18,042 bases of DNA from UBA2336 sp964597075 (GCA_964597075.1 CAZQXC010000043.1:1-18042); one strand, 5' to 3'. Counted from the first letter of the stretch, positions 1 to 7,114 are shown. Made by a program: numbers and translations. The notes: a model not told the origin generated them from the letters alone.

Positions 1-1620
1 ATAGATTCTGAGTTTTATTTAGCATTAGTCACAATGCATGGTACCATTATGGTATTCTTTGTATTGACGGCTGGTTTGAGTGGAACTTTCTCCAATTTCC
101 TTATACCATTGCAAATTGGAGCAAGAGATATGGCTTCAGGATTTATGAATATGCTTTCATACTGGTTCTTTTTCTTATCCAGTGTGTTGATGTTCATTTC
201 CCTCTTTATTGAAACTGGTCCTGCCGCTGGTGGATGGACCGTCTATCCACCACTTAGCGCCCTTCCACAGGCTATTCAAGGCTCTGGATTAGGTATGACC
301 ATGTGGCTCGTGGCCATGGCGCTGTTCATTGTCAGCACGCTGCTGGGTGGCATAAACTATATTACTACTATCATCAACATGCGTACACGCGGAATGTCGT
401 TTACACGCATGCCGCTGACCATTTGGGCATTTTTCTTTACGGCCATTATTGGATTGCTTTCTTTTCCGGTTCTGTTTGCGGCCGCCCTGCTTCTGATCTT
501 TGACAGAAGCTTTGGTACAAGTTTCTTCCTGTCCGATATCTACATTGGAGGGGAGGCGTTAGCCAATGTCGGAGGTAGCCCGATTTTATTCCAGCACCTA
601 TTCTGGTTCCTGGGTCATCCGGAAGTGTACATTGTTTTGCTTCCTGCCTTGGGTATTACTTCTGAGATTATTGCTACAAATTCCCGCAAGCCAATTTTTG
701 GATACAGGGCTATGATTGGCTCCATGCTGTTCATTGCTATTCTTTCATTTATCGTATGGGCACATCATATGTTCGTAACCGGTATGAATCCGTTTTTGGG
801 TTCCATATTCATGTTGCTCACACTGATTATTGCTGTACCCTCTGCGGTGAAAATCTTTAACTATGTAACCACACTGTGGAAAGGAAATATCCGTTTTACT
901 TCAGCGATGTTGTTTTCTATTGGACTTGTTTCGTTTTTCTTAACAGGTGGTATTACTGGAATTTTCTTAGGTAATTCAGCCATCGATATTCAATTACACG
1001 ATACCTATTTTGTGGTAGCGCACTTTCACCTGGTAATGGGTAGTGCATCTTTCTTTGGTATGATGGCAGGTGTTTATCACTGGTTTCCAAAGTTCTTTGG
1101 CCGTATGATGAATGAGAAATTAGGCTACATTCATTTCTGGTTAACCTTTGTGGGTGTGTACCTTGTATTCTTCCCCATGCACTACATCGGTATTGCCGGC
1201 TTTCCAAGACGTTATTATTCATGGACGAACTTTGATACCTTCAGTGGATTTACCGACCTGAATACATTGGTGAGTGTGGCCGCCATACTTACACTTTCAG
1301 CACAGTTTATTTTCCTTTTCAACTTCTTCTACAGTATTTTCCGTGGAAGAAAAGCATCTGCCAACCCTTGGAAGTCAACTACGCTGGAGTGGACTACACC
1401 ACGGAATCCTGGACATGGAAACTGGCCTGGCGAAATTCCAGCCGTATATCGCTGGCCGTATGATTACAGCAAACCAGGCGCTAAAGATGATTTCATTCCT
1501 CAAACCATACCTTTCTCTGAAACGCCTGAATCGAACTTACCTCATGAAAATGAGTTGATTAAACTGGAAACTTCAAATGGCGATGGTGCCATTGTAGTGG
1601 AAGGCAGTAAGCATCAGTAG
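1..1620 (+). CDS. coxA: Cytochrome c oxidase subunit I (5' end outside window)
   Basis: Catalytic heme-copper subunit of the terminal oxidase, which reduces O2 to water and pumps protons across the inner membrane. The frame is open from base 1, and 11 residues precede the first visible ATG at 34, so the true start lies upstream. The TMHGT segment near base 37 carries a low-spin heme a ligand. GHPEVY near 613-630 supplies a CuB histidine, the cross-linked Tyr and the D-channel Glu of A1-type enzymes. AHHMF near 760 supplies the other CuB histidines, and HFH at 1021-1029 supplies the heme ligands. About ten membrane segments are visible, followed by a soluble C-terminal tail of about 90 residues. 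Subunit II is not present in the window and is expected upstream. ctaA follows after an 85-bp gap that contains a strong hairpin. Confidence 0.97.
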   Translation: MDSEFYLALVTMHGTIMVFFVLTAGLSGTFSNFLIPLQIGARDMASGFMNMLSYWFFFLSSVLMFISLFIETGPAAGGWTVYPPLSALPQAIQGSGLGMTMWLVAMALFIVSTLLGGINYITTIINMRTRGMSFTRMPLTIWAFFFTAIIGLLSFPVLFAAALLLIFDRSFGTSFFLSDIYIGGEALANVGGSPILFQHLFWFLGHPEVYIVLLPALGITSEIIATNSRKPIFGYRAMIGSMLFIAILSFIVWAHHMFVTGMNPFLGSIFMLLTLIIAVPSAVKIFNYVTTLWKGNIRFTSAMLFSIGLVSFFLTGGITGIFLGNSAIDIQLHDTYFVVAHFHLVMGSASFFGMMAGVYHWFPKFFGRMMNEKLGYIHFWLTFVGVYLVFFPMHYIGIAGFPRRYYSWTNFDTFSGFTDLNTLVSVAAILTLSAQFIFLFNFFYSIFRGRKASANPWKSTTLEWTTPRNPGHGNWPGEIPAVYRWPYDYSKPGAKDDFIPQTIPFSETPESNLPHENELIKLETSNGDGAIVVEGSKHQ

Positions 1621-1638
1621 TTGAATAGTGATTAATTG

Positions 1639-1687
1639 TTTCGGCCTTTTGGATTTGTCACATCCGTGACTTACCAAAAGGCTGAAA
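1639..1687. terminator. Long imperfect hairpin between coxA and ctaA (terminator or attenuator candidate)
   Basis: The left arm at 1639-1652 (TTTCGGCCTTTTGG) pairs with 1674-1687 (CCAAAAGGCTGAAA) over 14 positions with a single G-U pair. A second inner stem, GTCAC at 1657-1661 with GTGAC at 1666-1670, closes a four-base loop. There is no T tract downstream, so it is not a textbook intrinsic terminator for plus-strand transcription. It may be an RNA processing or stability element, or a partial attenuator before ctaA. The structure is visible directly; the role is inferred. Confidence 0.5.
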
Positions 1688-1705
1688 TGCTTTCGTAGGA
1701 CATCC

Positions 1706-2737
1706 ATGTCAAGTTATCGTTCATTTTACAGACTCGCATTATCAACATTAGTAGCGGTATACCTGTTAATTTTGGTAGGAGGGATTGTGCGAAGCACAGG
1801 CTCTGGAATGGGCTGCCCCGACTGGCCCAAGTGTTTTGGGCAATGGGTTCCGCCCACTTCCGTTGAAGAATTGCCAGAAAATTATAAAGAAGTTTATTCC
1901 AACAACAGACATGAGAAGAACATCCGCTTTGCGAAATATTTAAGTGCATTGGGTTTTAAAAATACAGCCAACCAACTCCTCACAGACGAGTCGATACGGG
2001 AAGAGGCAGATTTCAATGCTGTTAAAACATGGATTGAATACATCAACCGGTTGATAGGCGCGGTGATCGGTTTATTGATTTTTGCGTTATTTGCCTACTC
2101 CCTGCGGTTTTGGAAAACACACCGGCACTGGACAGTCCTTGCTTTACTCACCTTTGTTTTGGTCGGCTTTCAGGGATGGATAGGATCCATTGTGGTTTCT
2201 ACCAACCTTACTCCCTGGACGATTACCATCCACATGTTTCTGGCGCTCATCATTGTAGGTCTTTTGATTTACCTGGTTCATCAGGCTCATTTTTTTGTAT
2301 GGGTTAAAGAGCCATGGAAAGTTTCAGCAATTACCCCATGGATGATTGGATGCATGGTAATTGTGCTTATTCAGATCCTGCTGGGAACACAGGTTCGGGA
2401 AGCGTTGGATCAGGTAGCTATCCGGCTATCAGACAGGGGAGGGTGGATTGAAGCATTGGGTAGCTCGTTTATCATCCATCGTTCATTTTCGTGGCTTGTG
2501 CTTCTTCTGCATGTAGGATTATTCTGGAAATTGATGAAAAGTGAACGAGGTAAGCGTTTCGCACTCATCTTATTCCTATTAATTTTGGGGACAATTTTAA
2601 CCGGTACGGGAATGGCTTATTTTGCCGTGCCTCCGTTCCTGCAACCGGCTCATTTGTTACTGGCAACCGTTACATTTGGTTTTCAGTTTTTATTGTTACT
2701 GCAAGTAAACACAAAACCTAAACCCGTGTTATCCTAA
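1706..2737 (+). CDS. ctaA: Heme A synthase (CtaA/COX15)
   Basis: Oxidises heme O to heme A for the oxidase, in the inner membrane. The 343-aa protein has about eight membrane helices in two repeats, as in the family. After TM1, GGIVRSTGSGMGCPDWPKC (residues 25-43) carries the paired extracytoplasmic cysteines C37 and C43. Later segments TIHMFLALI, FIIHRSFSW and PAHLLLA hold the expected heme-ligand histidines. In the first ExxHR position the sequence is EYINR, with Asn114 where a His ligand is usual. The loop between TM1 and TM2 is longer than in the Bacillus form. The ATG at 1706 follows a weak AGGA. ctaB starts 4 bp after the stop codon, so the two genes are probably co-transcribed. Confidence 0.95.
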   Translation: MSSYRSFYRLALSTLVAVYLLILVGGIVRSTGSGMGCPDWPKCFGQWVPPTSVEELPENYKEVYSNNRHEKNIRFAKYLSALGFKNTANQLLTDESIREEADFNAVKTWIEYINRLIGAVIGLLIFALFAYSLRFWKTHRHWTVLALLTFVLVGFQGWIGSIVVSTNLTPWTITIHMFLALIIVGLLIYLVHQAHFFVWVKEPWKVSAITPWMIGCMVIVLIQILLGTQVREALDQVAIRLSDRGGWIEALGSSFIIHRSFSWLVLLLHVGLFWKLMKSERGKRFALILFLLILGTILTGTGMAYFAVPPFLQPAHLLLATVTFGFQFLLLLQVNTKPKPVLS

Positions 2738-2740
2738 CGT

Positions 2741-3637
2741 ATGGTAACTAGCCAACTTGATGCATTCACCGGATTAACCTGGATAATTTCCAAAGCGAAA
2801 GCGTATTGGGAGCTTCTGAAATTCCGATTGTCCATGCTGGTGGCTTTTTCCTGTGCTTTTGGTTTTACGCTGGCTTCACCAAATCTGAATTGGGCAACGT
2901 TAACCATGTTGTTCATAGGTGCCTTTCTATTATCAGGATCATCCATAGCTATTAATCAAGTTGTCGAACGGGATTTCGACAAGCTCATGACACGCACGAT
3001 GAACAGGCCGTTGCCAACCGGAAGACTTTCAGTTCAGGAGGCGTTAGTTTTCTCAGCAATTTGTTTTGTACTAAGTATTCTGATCCTCATTAAGTTTACT
3101 AATCCGCTAACAGTAGGGTTGTCGATTCTTTCCATGGTGTTGTACAGTTTTGTCTATACACCGCTAAAACGCGTAGGACCCATTGCTGTGTTTGTAGGAG
3201 CCATACCTGGTGCGCTGCCTCCATTATTAGGGTGGGTAGCTGCAACGGGTGCTATTTCGCATGAAGCATTAATCATTTTTTCTATTCAGTTTATCTGGCA
3301 GTTTCCGCATTTCTGGGCCATCGCGTGGCTGGCTGATGAGGATTATAAGAAGGCTGGATTTAAACTACTCCCATTTGGTGGCCGGAAAGATTTTAATACC
3401 GCCATTCAAATTATGATCTATACATTGTTCCTGCTTCCACTTGGATTACTTCCGGCAAAATTTGGGATCACAGGGATTGACTCAGCTGTTGTGGTAACGG
3501 TATGTGGTGTTTTGTTTCTAGCACAGACTTTTTCATTAATGAAAACCGGTAGTCGTGCCAGTGCCCTGCGCATTATGTTTGGTTCATTTTTGTATCTGCC
3601 GATAGTACAGATTGCATACTTGCTTGATAAGATTTAA
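2741..3637 (+). CDS. ctaB: Protoheme IX farnesyltransferase (heme O synthase)
   Basis: UbiA-family prenyltransferase that attaches a farnesyl group to heme B, giving the heme O used by CtaA. The 298-aa length is typical. The first polyprenyl/Mg-binding motif is NQVVERDFDKLMTRTMNRPL (residues 72-91). Its Glu76 sits at a usual Asp position, a variant also found in COX10-type enzymes. The second conserved loop, DEDYKKAGFKLLP, lies about residues 203-215. YTPLKRVGPIAVFVGAIPG and several hydrophobic helices fit the family. It sits 4 bp downstream of ctaA and 21 bp upstream of the first subunit III gene, consistent with one heme-A and oxidase transcript. Confidence 0.96.
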   Translation: MVTSQLDAFTGLTWIISKAKAYWELLKFRLSMLVAFSCAFGFTLASPNLNWATLTMLFIGAFLLSGSSIAINQVVERDFDKLMTRTMNRPLPTGRLSVQEALVFSAICFVLSILILIKFTNPLTVGLSILSMVLYSFVYTPLKRVGPIAVFVGAIPGALPPLLGWVAATGAISHEALIIFSIQFIWQFPHFWAIAWLADEDYKKAGFKLLPFGGRKDFNTAIQIMIYTLFLLPLGLLPAKFGITGIDSAVVVTVCGVLFLAQTFSLMKTGSRASALRIMFGSFLYLPIVQIAYLLDKI

Positions 3638-3645
3638 CGATAATA

Positions 3646-3654
3646 GAGGAGGAG
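3646..3654 (+). promoter_or_regulatory. Strong Shine-Dalgarno before first subunit III gene
   Basis: GAGGAGGAG includes a perfect AGGAGG (3647-3652) six bases before the ATG at 3659. Most other starts in this window have no such site, as is usual in Bacteroidota, so this one stands out and fixes the start of the downstream gene. Confidence 0.6.
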
Positions 3655-3658
3655 AGTT

Positions 3659-4252
3659 ATGAGCGCTGAAATTAAAGATTTGAAAATTGTTGAGGAGGCC
3701 AAAAAGCCGCTTTCCATGAATCCAAAGAAATTTGCCCTTTGGTTGTTCATGATGAGTGTGATTATGCTTTTTGGAGCGTGGACCAGTGCTTATCTGGTAA
3801 AACGTGCCGATGCGGGGTGGGCAGAAATCATTTTACCGGATCAGTTCTGGATTAACTCAGTCATTGCTGTACTGAGTAGTGTCTCCATGATTTGGGCATA
3901 CCTGGCTGCCAAACGCGATAATATCGATCAGCTGAAAATTGCCCTGGCACTTACTACGGTTTTAGGGGTAGCATTTTTAGTAGGTCAATACCTCGCCTAT
4001 GGCGAAATGGTGGCCCTAAAACAACACATGACCGGAAGCAATGTGTCGCACTCTTTCCTGTGGATTTTGCCGGGTGTACATGGCCTGCATATCGTGAGTG
4101 GGTTAGTTTTTTTGGTGATTGTTTTGGTTAACGCGTTTACCTTTAAAATCCATTCAAAAAGCTTAAATCAGCTGGAAATGTGCGCCACTTACTGGCATTT
4201 TTTGGGCGGACTTTGGCTATATTTGTTCATATTCTTAATATTGAATCCATAA
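3659..4252 (+). CDS. Cytochrome c oxidase subunit III, first copy (short form)
   Basis: Heme-copper oxidase subunit III family, 197 aa with five predicted membrane helices. A hydrophilic N-terminus of about 25 residues precedes TM1 (WLFMMSVIMLFGAWTSAYLV). The family signatures near the C-terminus are HGLHIVSGL and YWHFLGGLWLYLF. The second departs from the usual WHFVD: the acidic residue is replaced by Gly-Gly. An ideal Shine-Dalgarno precedes the ATG. A longer subunit III gene follows 22 bp later, so the operon encodes two different subunit III proteins. This one could be an alternative or additional membrane subunit. The family call is secure; the specific role of the short copy is not known. 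Confidence 0.92.
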   Translation: MSAEIKDLKIVEEAKKPLSMNPKKFALWLFMMSVIMLFGAWTSAYLVKRADAGWAEIILPDQFWINSVIAVLSSVSMIWAYLAAKRDNIDQLKIALALTTVLGVAFLVGQYLAYGEMVALKQHMTGSNVSHSFLWILPGVHGLHIVSGLVFLVIVLVNAFTFKIHSKSLNQLEMCATYWHFLGGLWLYLFIFLILNP

Positions 4253-4274
4253 ACCGAAAACAGTACCTTATACC

Positions 4275-5021
4275 ATGGCAAGCACCTCAACCGTAACCGT
4301 TCCTGCCCCCGGAAAATCTGAATGGGATGGCGGAGTATCCCCCATGAATGCCAGTTATGGCAAACTCATGATGTGGTTTTTCCTCCTCTCTGATGCCTTT
4401 ACTTTTTCCGCATTGCTTATTACCTACGGGCTGGTTCGTTCATCGCACAAAGCATATGAGGGTACCGTTGAGGCCTTTACATTCTCACAGGCGTATTGGC
4501 CAATTCCTGAAAAAGTATTTGAAGCCATTCCGTTTTTTCATGGCTTAAATGCCCCCCTTGTTTTTGTCGGGTTGATGACGTTCATTCTGATCATGAGTTC
4601 GGTAACCATGGTGTTGGCGGTTGAAGCTGGTCATCGTATGGATAGAAGGGCGGTTGAAAAATGGATGCTATGGACCATTATTGGTGGCTTTACCTTTTTG
4701 GCTTGTCAGGCATGGGAGTGGAGCCACTTTATTCATGGAACCAATATTTCAAAAGCATTCCAGGGAGGGGATATAGGAGCAGGATTATCTTGGAATCAAT
4801 ATGGTCCACCGGATTTTGCTGCATTCTTTTTCTTCATTACAGGATTTCACGGTTTCCACGTATTCAGTGGTGTAATGCTAAACTTTCTTATTTACTACAA
4901 TACGGTAACCGGAGTGTATGAGCGCAGGGGTCACTACGAGATGGTTGAGAAGGTCGGTTTGTACTGGCACTTCGTAGATCTTGTTTGGGTATTTGTGTTT
5001 ACCTTCTTTTATCTTGTTTAA
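4275..5021 (+). CDS. coxC: Cytochrome c oxidase subunit III, second copy
   Basis: Heme-copper oxidase subunit III, 248 aa. A short polar N-terminus leads into MMWFFLLSDAFTFSALLIT, and about six or seven helices follow. GFHGFHVFSGVML and LYWHFVDLVWVFVF near the C-terminus are the conserved signatures, and this copy keeps the canonical WHFVD acidic residue that the preceding copy lacks. Subunit III supports sustained proton uptake and assembly of the oxidase. It lies 22 bp after the first copy and 24 bp before subunit IV, in the same direction. It is the better candidate for the functional equivalent of standard CoxC. Confidence 0.95.
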   Translation: MASTSTVTVPAPGKSEWDGGVSPMNASYGKLMMWFFLLSDAFTFSALLITYGLVRSSHKAYEGTVEAFTFSQAYWPIPEKVFEAIPFFHGLNAPLVFVGLMTFILIMSSVTMVLAVEAGHRMDRRAVEKWMLWTIIGGFTFLACQAWEWSHFIHGTNISKAFQGGDIGAGLSWNQYGPPDFAAFFFFITGFHGFHVFSGVMLNFLIYYNTVTGVYERRGHYEMVEKVGLYWHFVDLVWVFVFTFFYLV

Positions 5022-5045
5022 TTTCACTCGTTAATAAAGTACACT

Positions 5046-5381
5046 ATGGCACATGTTGAAGAAGCACCTCAGGTAACAGTTCTTCCTCCGGACACTGCAA
5101 AGATTAAGAAACTCTGGACGGTAGCTGGAATTCTAGGTGCGATTACCCTTCTTGAATTTGCAGTAGCGTTTGGTGTTCCTCATGAATTGAAAGATTTGCG
5201 GGTATGGACATTTATTTTGATGACAATTGTAAAGGCAGCTTATATTGTAGGTGAATTTATGCACCTGCGTTATGAGGCAAAAGTTTTACTTTGGTCAATT
5301 CTGATACCGATGGTATTTGTAGTGTGGATGCTGGTAGCTTTTGTTTACGAAGGTATCCACATTGATTTGGCCCGGCCTTGA
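5046..5381 (+). CDS. Cytochrome c oxidase subunit IV (prokaryotic COX4 type)
   Basis: Small 111-aa membrane protein with three helices after a soluble N-terminus of about 25 residues: TVAGILGAITLLEFAVAFGV, then WTFILMTIVKAAYIVGEFMHL, then LLWSILIPMVFVVWMLVAFV. The KAAYIVGEFMHLRYE segment is characteristic of prokaryotic subunit IV, which stabilises the oxidase complex. It is the last structural oxidase gene and is followed directly by a perfect intrinsic terminator, which marks the end of the main structural transcript. Confidence 0.9.
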   Translation: MAHVEEAPQVTVLPPDTAKIKKLWTVAGILGAITLLEFAVAFGVPHELKDLRVWTFILMTIVKAAYIVGEFMHLRYEAKVLLWSILIPMVFVVWMLVAFVYEGIHIDLARP

Positions 5382-5400
5382 TCATTTTTTATAAATCATA

Positions 5401-5435
5401 GAAAGGCTTAAGTTCAACTTAAGCCTTTCTTTTTT
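5401..5435 (+). terminator. Rho-independent terminator after subunit IV
   Basis: GAAAGGCTTAAG (5401-5412) pairs perfectly with CTTAAGCCTTTC (5418-5429) around a TTCAA loop, followed at once by six T residues (5430-5435). It ends only 11 bases before the ATG at 5447, so the downstream gene has no room for its own promoter after the terminator. That implies partial read-through or a promoter overlapping this region. Confidence 0.9.
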
Positions 5436-5446
5436 AACAGGTTCTG

Positions 5447-5983
5447 ATGAAGGTTATAAAACTAATTTTGTTATTGCTGGCACTGGCATTACCGGTGTTG
5501 ATATTTATGTTTCTGAAGTTCTTTGGCAAGAATGAATTTGCGGTTGAGCCGTTATATCAGGATGGCCCACCAGCAGTGGAAGGCTGCGTGCAGCCCCCAA
5601 ACGGTCCCTTTGCGATAAAGGTAGAACTATTAAGGGGTTTGGGCTGGTCTGAAAAGGATAGCTTAACCTTGGTTTATGTGGCTAAGCAGTCGGGGGGTTC
5701 TGAAGCCTGGGGCAGAATCCGTGAGAATTTCACACCGGTCGAATTACCTATATTAAAGATTACCGCAACAGGCTTGAATGATTCAACGCTAACTGAGGAG
5801 TTTGTTCAGGTTCCATCTGATAGTATTCAAACCCTGAAGAAATGTTTTCTTTTTCTTCATGAACCATATAATCTTCTGCTTGTTGATAGTAGACGAAGAA
5901 TCCGGGGCCATTATCCGTTGGATAACCGTGAGGAAATTGATCGTCTCATTATGGAGGCTGAAATAATATTAAAGAAGTATTAA
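5447..5983 (+). CDS. SCO-like thioredoxin-fold membrane protein lacking CxxxC
   Basis: 178-aa protein with one N-terminal membrane anchor (residues 4-25) and a periplasmic domain. The C-terminal part LLLVDSRRRIRGHYPLDNRE resembles the end of SCO1/SenC proteins (LVDxxGRIRGxYD), which deliver copper to oxidase subunit II. The position in the cox cluster also fits. However, the region expected to hold the copper-binding CxxxC (about residues 76-86) reads AKQSGGSEAW. Only two cysteines exist, C47 and C133, and they are far apart. His138, just before the LLLVD strand, may correspond to the SCO copper-ligand His. I infer a diverged SCO homologue that cannot use the classical copper site. It ends 1 bp before the next start. 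Confidence 0.6.
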   Translation: MKVIKLILLLLALALPVLIFMFLKFFGKNEFAVEPLYQDGPPAVEGCVQPPNGPFAIKVELLRGLGWSEKDSLTLVYVAKQSGGSEAWGRIRENFTPVELPILKITATGLNDSTLTEEFVQVPSDSIQTLKKCFLFLHEPYNLLLVDSRRRIRGHYPLDNREEIDRLIMEAEIILKKY

Positions 5984-5984
5984 C

Positions 5985-6506
5985 GTGGCGCAACAAGAAC
6001 CTTACAAAAAGCTCATCCTCGTGGTTTCGGTAATAATACCCCTTGTTGTAGCTATTCTTTTTCGAGTAAAAATTGATGGGTATGACTTTTCATTTCTTCC
6101 CCCCATTTACGCTTCTGTCAATGGTCTTACGGCCGTGCTGCTTATCGCTGCTGTTATTGCGATCAAGAACCAAAAAAGGTTGTTACACGAATGGCTAATG
6201 AAGATCTGTATCGGATTATCAGCAGCCTTCCTGGTAATGTATGTGCTTTATCACATGACCAGCGATTCAACTCCCTACGGAGGAGAAGGGGCAATCCGAT
6301 ATGTTTATTATTTTATTCTTATTACGCACATTATTTTATCAATTTTTGTTATACCCTTTGTGTTGCTTACTCTTGGTAGAGCCCTTGCCGGTAACTTCGA
6401 AAAGCATAAGGCCCTGGCGAAATATACGTTTCCCGTGTGGTTGTATGTCGCGGTAACAGGGGTTATCGTATATTTGATGATTAGTCCTTATTATTTAAAC
6501 CAGTGA
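5985..6506 (+). CDS. DUF420 / CtaM-like membrane protein
   Basis: 173-aa integral membrane protein with about five helices, of the DUF420 family. That family includes CtaM (YozB), which is needed for maturation of heme-aa3-type oxidases in Firmicutes. Histidines and conserved-looking segments lie in LLHEWLMK, YHMTSDSTPYGGEG, THIILSIFVIP and KHKALAKYTFPVWLYVAVTG. The start is GTG at 5985, one base after the preceding stop. The stop overlaps the next gene's GTG by 4 bp (GTGA), so translation is probably coupled. Its place after the oxidase structural genes supports an assembly role, which is an inference from the family. Confidence 0.85.
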   Translation: MAQQEPYKKLILVVSVIIPLVVAILFRVKIDGYDFSFLPPIYASVNGLTAVLLIAAVIAIKNQKRLLHEWLMKICIGLSAAFLVMYVLYHMTSDSTPYGGEGAIRYVYYFILITHIILSIFVIPFVLLTLGRALAGNFEKHKALAKYTFPVWLYVAVTGVIVYLMISPYYLNQ

Positions 6507-6754
6507 ATCGACTTACCGTACTTTTTTTCTTTCTTTTCATTAGCCCAATCAGTACATGGGCGCAGTGTGCCATGTGTCGTACACAACTTGAGAATAATGT
6601 TAGTAACGGTGATGTTGGCATTGCTGCAGGAATCAATACCGGTATTCTTTACCTGCTAAGCTTGCCCTACCTGGCAATTTTTGTTTTAGGATACGTTTGG
6701 TACAGAAATAGCCGAAAAAATGTTAACAAATTACAAGGCCCGCTTGCAGGGTAA
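6503..6754 (+). CDS. Small exported CAMC membrane protein
   Basis: 83-aa protein starting at GTG 6503, overlapping the DUF420 stop by 4 bp. It has an N-terminal signal peptide (residues 3 to about 20, ending TWA-Q) followed at once by CAMCR, a CxxC at the start of the mature protein. There is no lipobox, since WAQC does not fit. A hydrophobic helix spans about residues 46-67 (TGILYLLSLPYLAIFVLGYVW), followed by a basic cytoplasmic tail. I recall similar small proteins beside DUF420 and DUF983 genes in Bacteroidota but know no tested function. The paired cysteines facing the periplasm suggest thiol or metal handling for the oxidase. Its tail overlaps the start of the DUF983 pseudogene by 35 bp. 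Confidence 0.75.
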   Translation: MNRLTVLFFFLFISPISTWAQCAMCRTQLENNVSNGDVGIAAGINTGILYLLSLPYLAIFVLGYVWYRNSRKNVNKLQGPLAG

Positions 6755-7092
6755 ATCTCCCGTTGCTATCAGGGTATACTCTATACGCTTTCTACCATAC
6801 GTATTGTAAATTCACCATCATGAATGGAATATGCCCACACTTTCAGGTGCGGCTGGAACCAAAACCGTGTTTCTATCAAGATGCCATGTATGTAAGGTAT
6901 GGAATAACCGTGGCCATGATTACGAAATTTGGCCTGATCCTCAATTTTTTGGGTAATCCTTCTGAATGGGTGTTTATCGGGGTGGTAATGGCATGTATGG
7001 TGCTTATTGCTCCATAGAACTATTGCTATTACTGGATCATTTAGCTGTATTTGTTTGGAGGAATCAAATTCGATTCCCGTTATATACAATAG
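6720..7092 (+). pseudogene. Decayed DUF983 gene
   Basis: Pieces of a DUF983 protein are spread over three frames. From the ATG at 6720 the frame reads MLTNYKARLQGKSP. A one-base loss at the CCC near 6759-6761 moves the match to the next frame (RCYQGILYT, 6761-6787). A second shift near 6781-6800 leads to the main block, FTIMNGICPHFQVRLEP through FLGNPSEWVFIGVV. This block meets TAG stops at 7015 and 7042, but recognisable sequence (LYLFGGIKFDSRYIQ) continues to the TAG at 7090-7092. Conserved zinc-ribbon cysteines are damaged (KSPRC for KCPRC, CPHF for CPHC). DUF983 genes commonly neighbour cox accessory genes in Bacteroidota. The multiple lesions argue against a single sequencing error. Confidence 0.85.
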
Positions 7093-7114
7093 CGTTATTT
7101 CTTAACTTTATTGG

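Noticed and set aside
953..1222. An 89-codon minus-strand frame inside subunit I
   Set aside because: It is antisense to the invariant heme-ligand region of the oxidase gene and has no independent support.
6763..7017. An 84-codon plus-strand frame that could be called a hypothetical gene
   Set aside because: It is the largest surviving piece of the DUF983 pseudogene. Matching sequence lies before its start in other frames and after its TAG stop.
6781..7089. A 102-codon open frame on the minus strand
   Set aside because: It is the antisense of the DUF983 remnant and shows no recognisable domain; the plus-strand relation to DUF983 explains the region better.
7103..7110. TAACTTTA as a -7 promoter element just before the kinase gene
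   Set aside because: It has one mismatch to TAnnTTTG, no -33 partner at the right distance, and would leave almost no leader; too weak to list.
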